Under the pieces are notes generated by a model. It saw nothing but the letters and a program-made list of their open reading frames with translations, was not told the origin of the DNA and ran no database searches. A program made the translations under genes and the position numbers. A stretch of 11,317 nt of DNA. Origin: JAJOKK01 sp965370555. GTDB taxonomy: Bacteria; Bipolaricaulota; Bipolaricaulia; UBA7950; UBA9294. Below are positions 5,805 through 11,317 of this stretch, piece after piece. Each line of letters starts with the position of its first letter. Position 1 is the stretch's first letter. Location: contig CBDUVB010000049.1 in NCBI GenBank assembly GCA_965370555.1, positions 1 to 11,317 of the forward strand, in the 5' to 3' direction.

Positions 5805-8800
5805 ATGATAATTCGCCGTTGCGACTACTACGTGCTCTCGGAGATGATCGGTCCCTTCCTCATCTCTGTGGGAGGACTCCTCCTGTTCATCCTCCTCAAC
5901 TTGATCCTCTCCCTCTCTTACTTGATGGTCGATCGTGGAGTGGGGATCGTTACGCTCATGCGGCTCCTCCTTTTCAAGACGCCGAGCATGCTGGTCCTCG
6001 CTCTTCCGGTGGGGGCCCTCTTCGCCACCTTCATCGGGTTGGGTCGATTGGTACACGATAGGGAAGTGATGGCGTTGGAGGCCGCGGGGATATCGCTTCG
6101 CCGTATCATGTTGCCGCTCCTGGTGGCAGCTCTCTTCGTCGGGGCGGTTGATTTTGCCTTATACAACTGGGCGATCCCCTCCTCCGAGCACGCTTATCAG
6201 CAGACACTACGGGAGATCATCTTCCGCCAGGGTGTCCCACACATTCGCTCGAACACCTTCTTCAAGGGCCCACAGGGGCAATTCTTCTACGTGCGGCGCT
6301 ACGACGAGAAGGAGGGAACCCTGCACGAGGTTCTCGTTTACGATGTCGATGGGAAGCTCTTCCCGCAGGCGAAGTCGGCGGTGACGATCCTCACTGCGCA
6401 GGAGGGGCGATGGGAGGATAGTGCGTGGGCGCTTCGTGATGGGAGGGTGTACGGCTACGACCACGACGGGACGTTGATCTATACTGGAACCTTCGATCAA
6501 CTCGATGTGGCGGTTGGTCGGATCGGGACCGACTTTCTATTCGGATCACGCACCCCTGCGGAGATGGGAATAGGAGAGCTTCGCGCCCGCATCGCCATTC
6601 TGAAGGATAGCGGTATCTCGGCCGACGATCTCATCGTCGAGTGTCATCTTAAGGTAGCGATTCCGGTCGCGACCTTGGTCTTCGTCCTGTTCGGGGGTGC
6701 GACGAGTCTCATCTTCGGCTGGCGGAGCCGCGCCGTGGGAGTGGTCGTCAGCCTGCTCCTTGTCGGCATCTTTCAAGGGGTGTTGGTATGGACACAGATA
6801 CTGGGGCGGCAGGGGGTCATACCCGCGCCATTGGGGGCGTGGATTCCCGATCTGATCTTCGGCCTTCTCGGGATCTTCCTCTTCTGGCGCCTCGATCGGC
6901 TGACCCACCACGACCTGATGGCACGACTTCGCCGTCTTGTTCCGTTCTTCGTGATCCTCATCCTGCTCGGAGGGAGTGCCTTGGGGGAGGAGATCCCTGT
7001 GAAGATCCACTGCGAGGAGCTGTTCGTCTCCTCCGATCAACAGCACATCAACGCGCGTGGCGAGGTTCGGCTCACCTACGGGGAGACCTTTCTCATGGGG
7101 GATTTGGTCACCCTGGACCAGGATGATGATGAGGGTTGGCTTCTGCACGCGGAGGGAGGTGTTCGATTGGAGGTGGGGGAAGGGTTCACCCTCACCGGGG
7201 AAGAGGTCTCCAGCGAACTCTCCTATGAAGATGAGACGCTCATCACCCGCAATGTGGCGGCGATCGATTTCCGCGGGGAGAGCACGTTTAAGAACTCCAA
7301 AGGAGAGGAACACCTCCTGATCTACCGTGGCGAGGAGGGGAGAATCTCGTTCGATTCGCAGGGGGAGGTCGTTCAGATCGAGGTGATTGAAGGCGAGCTC
7401 TCGACCTGTAACTGCTGTGGAGGGATCCTGCGTGCCCAGCCCTACTCGCTTGAAATGGGGAGGCTTCTTCTCTATCCGGATCGACTCATCGTAGGCTTCA
7501 ACCTCACGGTGCGATCGTTCGGCGTTCCTGTCTTCTGGCTCCCGGTTTACGTGCAACCCCTGGAGGAGACGCTCGATAGTCCGCTCTTCCCCTCAATCGG
7601 AGAGAGCTCTCTTCGCGGCTGGTTCTTCAAGTGGAACCTCCCGTTCTACCTCAATAAGGAAAACTACGGAACGATCCTGTTCGACTACTTTAGCCGCTTT
7701 CAGGAGGTGGGTCTGGGCGTGGTCCTCCGTTACGCCTTTGCTGGGTTGAGCGGGACGCTCAGGATCTACTCTTTCCCGGCGCGCGTCGGGGATGCAGTGA
7801 CCGAGTTCTCCCTCGATCAGAAGTTTTCCCTTTCCGCAGGGTGGAACCTGGGTGGCTCCCTGAACTATAAGGCGGTCGGCGAGAGGGAGGCTCTCTCCTT
7901 TTCCTTTTCCCTCACGGGAGAGGTGGAGGATTGGAAGGTTTCCCTATCTGCGGCGCGCACGCGCACCGAGGATGAGGAGCGCCTTCGTATCGATGAGCGC
8001 CTCCCCGAGCTCGTCCTTTCACGCTCTTCTATCGAGGTGGGGAATCTCTCCTTCTCGCCCCGGTTGAGCGCGGGGTGGTTCCGTGAGTGGGAGGACGGAA
8101 CGTTGACTGGGGCCTCGCTGCGCGTGGATGGTACGCTCGATATCGCCCTCTCTCAGTTTCCCCTTCTCGGTTTTACATGCACGCCGAAGACGAGCCTGCG
8201 CTTCACGGGTTACGAAGCGGGGGACGCGTCCCGAACCCGCGAGGTCTTCTCGGTCTCTCTTGGATTGACGCGCCCCGGGATGACGATCTCCTACGCCTAC
8301 CAGGAGATCAACGGTAAGAGCCCGTTCGCGTTCGATCACCTCGTTTCGCAGAACCACCTCTCCTGGCGGTTCGTTGGGGAGGGGGAGATCGACGCACGGG
8401 TGGAGGGAGGAGTCAACCTCGCGACAGGGGCGTTCGACCCGTTGCAATTGAGCGCACAGTGGCAGTGGGGAGCGGCGTTTACCTTGAACGCCCGGTACGA
8501 TCTGGAAAGGGGAGTGCTGTCGCAGATAAAGCTGAGCGGAGAAACTACCGGGGAGACGAGCCACCTGTCCTGGATGATCCCGTATGACCCTGCGCGCGGA
8601 GAGTTCGATACGGTCACGTTTCAATCCCGTGTTGCAGATGACAGGCAGGGTGAGATCTCACTCTCTGGCGAGGTCGAACCGAGTCAGGGACGCTTGACGG
8701 TCCTCTCCGTCGAGACGACGTTTCGCGAGGAGTCGGGGTGGGGAATCAGCCTTGGGGGGCGCTATGATGCGGCGAGTGTTGCTATCGTCGATCCGAGCTT

Positions 8801-8948
8801 CGGCCTCTTCCGCGACCTCTCCGACTGTCTGCGCATCGGGATAGAACGGCGAAGTGGACAGGTCTGGGTCTACACCTCGATCCTCGCCTTCCCCGAGGCG
8901 ATCCTCCGTTACGCACCGAATTCCACCCAATTCGAGGTGGGAGAGTAA
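5805..8948 (+). CDS. LptF/LptG permease - OstA/LptA-like - LptD outer-membrane assembly fusion protein
   Basis: One uninterrupted frame encodes 1047 residues. Residues 1-365 are an LptF/LptG (YjgP/YjgQ) permease: helices at about 14-41, 63-82 and 101-124, a periplasmic beta domain to about 280, then helices at 280-304, 309-331 and 346-363. It carries the family signature ALPVGALFATFIGLGRL followed by EVMALEAAGIS. A basic stretch and a seventh hydrophobic segment (377-393, ending GGSALG-EE) look like a signal peptide. Residues about 394-530 are OstA/LptA-like. From about 535 the sequence follows LptD: STC, then GVPVFWLPVY, then SPLFPSIG and WNLPFYLN, then alternating beta strands to the C-terminus. 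The C-terminal DCLRIGIERR resembles the end of E. coli LptD. LptFG extract LPS from the inner membrane; LptD inserts it at the outer membrane. Separate genes are the rule, so this is a rare fusion. Start 5805 is chosen because the permease fold begins there; an in-frame ATG at 5733 exists. Confidence 0.85.
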   Translation: MIIRRCDYYVLSEMIGPFLISVGGLLLFILLNLILSLSYLMVDRGVGIVTLMRLLLFKTPSMLVLALPVGALFATFIGLGRLVHDREVMALEAAGISLRRIMLPLLVAALFVGAVDFALYNWAIPSSEHAYQQTLREIIFRQGVPHIRSNTFFKGPQGQFFYVRRYDEKEGTLHEVLVYDVDGKLFPQAKSAVTILTAQEGRWEDSAWALRDGRVYGYDHDGTLIYTGTFDQLDVAVGRIGTDFLFGSRTPAEMGIGELRARIAILKDSGISADDLIVECHLKVAIPVATLVFVLFGGATSLIFGWRSRAVGVVVSLLLVGIFQGVLVWTQILGRQGVIPAPLGAWIPDLIFGLLGIFLFWRLDRLTHHDLMARLRRLVPFFVILILLGGSALGEEIPVKIHCEELFVSSDQQHINARGEVRLTYGETFLMGDLVTLDQDDDEGWLLHAEGGVRLEVGEGFTLTGEEVSSELSYEDETLITRNVAAIDFRGESTFKNSKGEEHLLIYRGEEGRISFDSQGEVVQIEVIEGELSTCNCCGGILRAQPYSLEMGRLLLYPDRLIVGFNLTVRSFGVPVFWLPVYVQPLEETLDSPLFPSIGESSLRGWFFKWNLPFYLNKENYGTILFDYFSRFQEVGLGVVLRYAFAGLSGTLRIYSFPARVGDAVTEFSLDQKFSLSAGWNLGGSLNYKAVGEREALSFSFSLTGEVEDWKVSLSAARTRTEDEERLRIDERLPELVLSRSSIEVGNLSFSPRLSAGWFREWEDGTLTGASLRVDGTLDIALSQFPLLGFTCTPKTSLRFTGYEAGDASRTREVFSVSLGLTRPGMTISYAYQEINGKSPFAFDHLVSQNHLSWRFVGEGEIDARVEGGVNLATGAFDPLQLSAQWQWGAAFTLNARYDLERGVLSQIKLSGETTGETSHLSWMIPYDPARGEFDTVTFQSRVADDRQGEISLSGEVEPSQGRLTVLSVETTFREESGWGISLGGRYDAASVAIVDPSFGLFRDLSDCLRIGIERRSGQVWVYTSILAFPEAILRYAPNSTQFEVGE

Positions 8949-8952
8949 GGGG

Positions 8953-9103
8953 GACGCGGAGACGCGGGGGAAGCAAAGACACGGCAGAACTGAGAGATCG
9001 GTTCAATCACTCAATCTCTCAATCAATCACTCGCTCAACCCTGCTCCTTCTCTCTGCGCGCTCCGCGTTTTCGGCGGTGAAAGCTTCTGTTTCACGGAGA
9101 AGC
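8953..9103. repeat. Intergenic degenerate short-repeat region
   Basis: The convergent gap between the Lpt fusion and the methyltransferase holds no gene. It begins with two tandem near-copies of GACGCGGA (8953-8968). A run of octamers of the type TCAATCNC follows at 9003-9034; TCAATCAC is exact at 9003-9010 and 9023-9030. A C-rich stretch at 9053-9075 includes CTCCGCG (9061-9067), the inverse of CGCGGAG at 8955-8961. A hairpin GTGAAA/TTTCAC with a 7-base loop lies at 9077-9095. There is no T-tract, so no standard terminator is called. Flanking G-rich and C-rich modules of this style recur in intergenic DNA of many bacteria; copy number here is unknown. Confidence 0.5.
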
Positions 9104-9133
9104 AGTTTATGCAGCAGCCTGATGGGCCCTTTC

Positions 9134-9949
9134 TTACGTGGGCGGACGCTGCACGACCACGTGCAGGTGTTCGGTACAGTCGCGATACTGAGGGAGCTCG
9201 CAGGTCTCGGTGACTAATCGCAGGATGTTCTCATAGGCGGGATGATCCTCGGCAGCGATCCTCTCCACTGCAGAGAGCATCCCTGCGGCGAACCCTTCGA
9301 CCCCGGCATAGGTAATCACATCTAACCCTGCTCGTTCGATCTCTGCCAGGGCACGTGAAGGAGTGAGGAAGACGGCCTCGGTGAACGCCTCCTGCTCTCC
9401 GGCCTGGACGTAGTCTCCAAGGAGGACAGATATGTGCTTGTAATCGCTGTATTCGGATGGAAACTCCGAGAGCCCTGAGCGGAGGAGCCCCCACGGGTTG
9501 ATGAACGCGATCACCGCCCTGCCTCCTGGCCGCAGAATGCGCCGAAGCTCCGACAGCGCCTTCTGACGATCTCCCTCCGAGGTGAGGTGGTACATCGGTC
9601 CGAGAAGGAGAGCGCCGTCGAACCCCTTGCTTGGCAGGAGGGAGAGGTCGCGTGCGTCGGCACACTGTATATCCTCCGGGGTGAGCCCGAGCTCGGCGAG
9701 CTTTTCCTGCGCAAAGGAGATCGCCTTCTCCGACAGATCTACAAGGGTCACCCGATAGCCGCGCTCAAGAAGAGCGGCCGTGTAGCGCCCGGGGCCACCG
9801 CCGATGTCGGCCACATGGCCTGCACTCGGGAAGTAGGTTTTGATCAAATGGAGCGTGCTAACAAGCTCGAAGCAGCGGTACGGACGTTCGAGCCGTCCCC
9901 ATTCGATCTCTACCTGGCTATCGTAGTAGTCCCTCACAACGTCGCTCAT
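9134..9949 (-). CDS. Class I SAM-dependent methyltransferase, substrate unknown
   Basis: A 271-residue soluble Rossmann-fold methyltransferase. Motif I is VADIGGGPGRY (46-56) for SAM binding. An acidic residue ends strand 2 (LVDLS, D71), CADARDL (96-102) follows, and GALLLGPMYHL (112-122) marks strand 4. The post-motif LRRILRPGGRAVIAF (137-149) is typical of the Methyltransf_11/25 group. The C-terminal 110 residues form a family-specific cap and do not reveal the substrate. There is no N-terminal zinc ribbon, so this is not the missing half of the truncated Trm112-like ORF. The start is well supported by AAGGAGG 4 bases before the ATG. It is transcribed alone, divergent from coaE across 97 bases and convergent with the Lpt fusion. 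Confidence 0.88.
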   Translation of the reverse strand: MSDVVRDYYDSQVEIEWGRLERPYRCFELVSTLHLIKTYFPSAGHVADIGGGPGRYTAALLERGYRVTLVDLSEKAISFAQEKLAELGLTPEDIQCADARDLSLLPSKGFDGALLLGPMYHLTSEGDRQKALSELRRILRPGGRAVIAFINPWGLLRSGLSEFPSEYSDYKHISVLLGDYVQAGEQEAFTEAVFLTPSRALAEIERAGLDVITYAGVEGFAAGMLSAVERIAAEDHPAYENILRLVTETCELPQYRDCTEHLHVVVQRPPT

Positions 9950-10000
9950 CGTCCCTCCTTGCGATTATGGGAAAGATGGTACGATGAGCCCAAGGTAACC

Positions 10001-10012
10001 GCAATCAATTGC
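10001..10012. promoter_or_regulatory. Small inverted repeat in the divergent methyltransferase/coaE region
   Basis: GCAATCAATTGC is a 5-bp perfect inverted repeat with a 2-base centre. It is flanked by GGTAAC (9994-9999) and its inverse GTTACC (10036-10041). It lies between two divergent genes, where an operator would be expected, but sites this short arise by chance and no regulator is identified. Confidence 0.2.
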
Positions 10013-10046
10013 TTTCTTCTATTAATAGAGCTACCGTTACCGCGTA

Positions 10047-10619
10047 ATGAAGGTGATTGGACTGGCCGGTGAGGCTGGCTGCGGAAAGAGCACGGTGGCG
10101 CGGGAGCTCGCAAAGGGAGAGGGAACCGTTTGGGTAGATCTCGATCGCCTCTCCTGGGAGATTTATCGGCCACTAACACCCACCTACTCGCAACTTGTCT
10201 CTCGTTACGGGGAGGGAATCCTGGATTCCGATGGTGCGATCAATAGAAAACGTCTGGGAAGGATCGTCTTCTCCGACCCTGAAGCCCTCGAGGCCCTGAA
10301 CACGATCGTTCATCCCGCTGTGACCGACCGGCTGCGTGGGGTTATCCACGAGGAGGAAGAACGAGGGACGAAGACCCTCCTTGTGGAGGGAGCGCTCCTT
10401 GCATCGTCCGCGTACGTCGATCGAATGCTGTTTGATGCGATCCTCTGGTTGGAGGCTGCCGCGGACAAACGGAGGGAGCGCCTACAGGCCGATGGTCGCG
10501 AGGAACAGATCGAGCGCACACTCCCCCCACCGGCGGATGAACAGGTGATTAAGATCGACACTTCGGGAACGATCAAGCAGGCGGCGAATCGGATCAGGAG
10601 CATAGTCAACTCCCTCTAA
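10047..10619 (+). CDS. coaE: Dephospho-CoA kinase CoaE, short form
   Basis: A 190-residue P-loop kinase for the last step of coenzyme A synthesis: ATP-dependent 3'-phosphorylation of dephospho-CoA. Evidence: Walker A GEAGCGKST (8-16), the DLDRLSWEIY segment (31-40) matching the CoaE D-x-D region, INRKRLGRIVFSDPEAL (65-81) and NTIVHP (85-90), which is the family hallmark, then a C-terminal IDTSGT (170-175) like the usual V-I-D-N-x-G. The lid/C-terminal region (about 145-167) is shorter than usual, and the common A-R-x-x-A-Q motif reads ERTLPPP. No Shine-Dalgarno precedes the ATG. A TATTAA -10-like hexamer at 10020-10025 would give a leader of about 14 bases. Alternative assignment to another P-loop nucleotide kinase is unlikely given the VHP segment. 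Confidence 0.88.
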   Translation: MKVIGLAGEAGCGKSTVARELAKGEGTVWVDLDRLSWEIYRPLTPTYSQLVSRYGEGILDSDGAINRKRLGRIVFSDPEALEALNTIVHPAVTDRLRGVIHEEEERGTKTLLVEGALLASSAYVDRMLFDAILWLEAAADKRRERLQADGREEQIERTLPPPADEQVIKIDTSGTIKQAANRIRSIVNSL

Positions 10620-10664
10620 TCTCTCCGTCAGAGGTTACTGTAGCTTCACGGTTCCGCGTGTGAT

Positions 10665-10694
10665 TTGTCTTGGAAAGGGAACATGTGCTAGATT
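10665..10694 (+). promoter_or_regulatory. Putative mscL promoter
   Basis: TTGTCT (10665-10670), an 18-base spacer, and TAGATT (10689-10694) preceded by TGC, giving an extended -10. The match to consensus is moderate. Position fits: it lies in the 109-base gap after coaE and leaves a leader of about 28 bases containing the strong Shine-Dalgarno AGGAGG (10716-10721). Confidence 0.35.
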
Positions 10695-10728
10695 GCCTGC
10701 ACAACAATCCAATATAGGAGGTGGCGTT

Positions 10729-11165
10729 ATGCGGAAGGATTTCCGTGATTTTGTTGTCAAGGGGAACCTGGTCGACCTGGCGGTGGCGTTCATTGTGGGG
10801 GCGGCGTTCGGTCTTCTCGTCAAGTCGTTTGTGAACGACCTGATAATGCCAATCATAGGGAAGCTCGTGGGAAACGTAGATTTCTCCAACCTATATATCA
10901 ATCTCTCCGGAGGTTCCTATGTCTCTGCCGCTGCGGCGCGGGAGGCGGGCGCGGCTGCCATTACTATGGGGCGTTCATCAACACGCTGATCAACTTCCTT
11001 ATCATCGCCCTGGTGATGTTCCTCATTGTGAAGGCGGTGATTCGGCTGCGCAAGCCGAAAGAGGCTCCGGCACCGACCACGAAGGAGTGTCCGTTCTGCA
11101 AGAGTCAGATCCCTATCCAAGCGACGCGCTGCCCGAGTTGCACCTCGGAACTCCCGTCTTCCTAA
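10729..11165 (+). pseudogene. mscL: Large-conductance mechanosensitive channel MscL with C-terminal zinc ribbon, interrupted by a frameshift
   Basis: MscL is the inner-membrane emergency valve that opens under hypo-osmotic stress. The ATG at 10729 has AGGAGG 7 bases upstream. The first frame gives MRKDFRDFVVKGNLVDLAVA and TM1 (through VGAAFGLLVKSFVNDLIMP), the periplasmic loop and AREAGAAAIT, then runs into an early TGA at 10987-10989. The family continuation YGAFINTLINFLIIALVMF (TM2) is present in the -1 frame from 10965, running to TAA at 11163-11165. The rebuilt protein is about 145 residues, normal for MscL. The tail carries CPFC and CPSC (a zinc ribbon), an extension known in some MscL lineages. 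One missing base around 10963-10966 explains everything. No slippery heptamer is visible there, so real mutation or sequencing error is more likely than programmed frameshifting. Confidence 0.88.
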
Positions 11166-11286
11166 AGGGATAAGAGATCTCCCAGCATCACAACACATTC
11201 AGCCGGGGCAAGTAAATCTTCGGACTCTCGCAGAGGCATAAGACTGTTCCACCACGAAGGATAGTAGAGTAGAGGAGTAGGTGACA

Positions 11287-11317
11287 ATGTTTAGACTTCG
11301 GCATACATCAGTTACAG
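11287..11317 (+). CDS. Possible start of a further gene (3' partial)
   Basis: An ATG at 11287 opens a frame reading MFRLRHTSVT to the window edge. AGGAG lies 9 bases upstream (11273-11277), with a further AGGTGA close to the ATG. Only ten codons are visible, so neither the product nor the reality of the gene can be judged. The 121 bases between the mscL stop and this ATG show no clear gene or terminator. Confidence 0.3.
   Translation, partial: MFRLRHTSVT

Noticed and set aside
6546..7556. A 336-codon minus-strand ORF opposite the Lpt fusion
   Set aside because: Antisense to recognisable permease helices and the OstA domain, with a D/E/R-rich composition and no motif. Treated as a shadow.
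9149..9166. Perfect 7-bp hairpin CTGCACG/CGTGCAG as a terminator
   Set aside because: It lies inside the methyltransferase coding end and has no T-tract on either strand, so it is not a standard terminator.
10955..10970. Programmed -1 frameshift in mscL
   Set aside because: No X-XXY-YYZ slippery heptamer at the switch point and no convincing downstream stem; MscL is not known to use recoding.

Overview
The window is GC-rich, densely packed bacterial chromosome. It carries an LPS-transport gene of the LptF/LptG and LptD families, so the host is a diderm (Gram-negative-type) bacterium with an asymmetric or LPS-like outer membrane. Nothing identifies the phylum. Most proteins match their families only at motif level, which suggests a poorly sampled lineage (inference). 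No phage, CRISPR, tRNA or rRNA signal was seen.

Layout: (1) Positions 1-184 hold the C-terminal tail of a + strand gene ending in a zinc ribbon. It converges on a truncated Trm112-like zinc-ribbon ORF (436-197, minus). (2) A minus-strand operon reads leftward from about 5690: miaB, a PfkB-family sugar-phosphate kinase (4-nt overlap), a two-CBS-domain protein (13-nt gap), a DinG/XPD-type helicase (6-nt gap), then the truncated Trm112-like ORF. (3) From 5805 rightward a single 1047-aa reading frame joins an LptF/LptG inner-membrane permease, a further hydrophobic segment that looks like a signal peptide, an OstA/LptA-like periplasmic domain and an LptD beta-barrel. (4) Positions 8949-9133 are a convergent intergenic region with short degenerate repeats. 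(5) A minus-strand SAM methyltransferase (9949-9134) diverges from coaE (10047-10619). (6) mscL (10729-11165) follows. It has a single-base frameshift near 10965 and a C-terminal zinc ribbon. (7) A possible next gene starts at 11287.

The genes are mostly housekeeping: tRNA modification, DNA repair helicase, CoA synthesis, osmotic protection and outer-membrane biogenesis. The standout is the LptF/G-OstA-LptD fusion, which places components that normally sit in opposite membranes on one polypeptide. Next in interest are the PfkB-family kinase, with substitutions in several conserved active-site and nucleotide motifs, and the helicase, whose N-terminus looks like an eroded DEDDh exonuclease domain. 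Two first genes of transcription units (miaB and the Lpt fusion) have -10-like elements only a few bases from the ATG and weak or no Shine-Dalgarno, hinting at nearly leaderless initiation.
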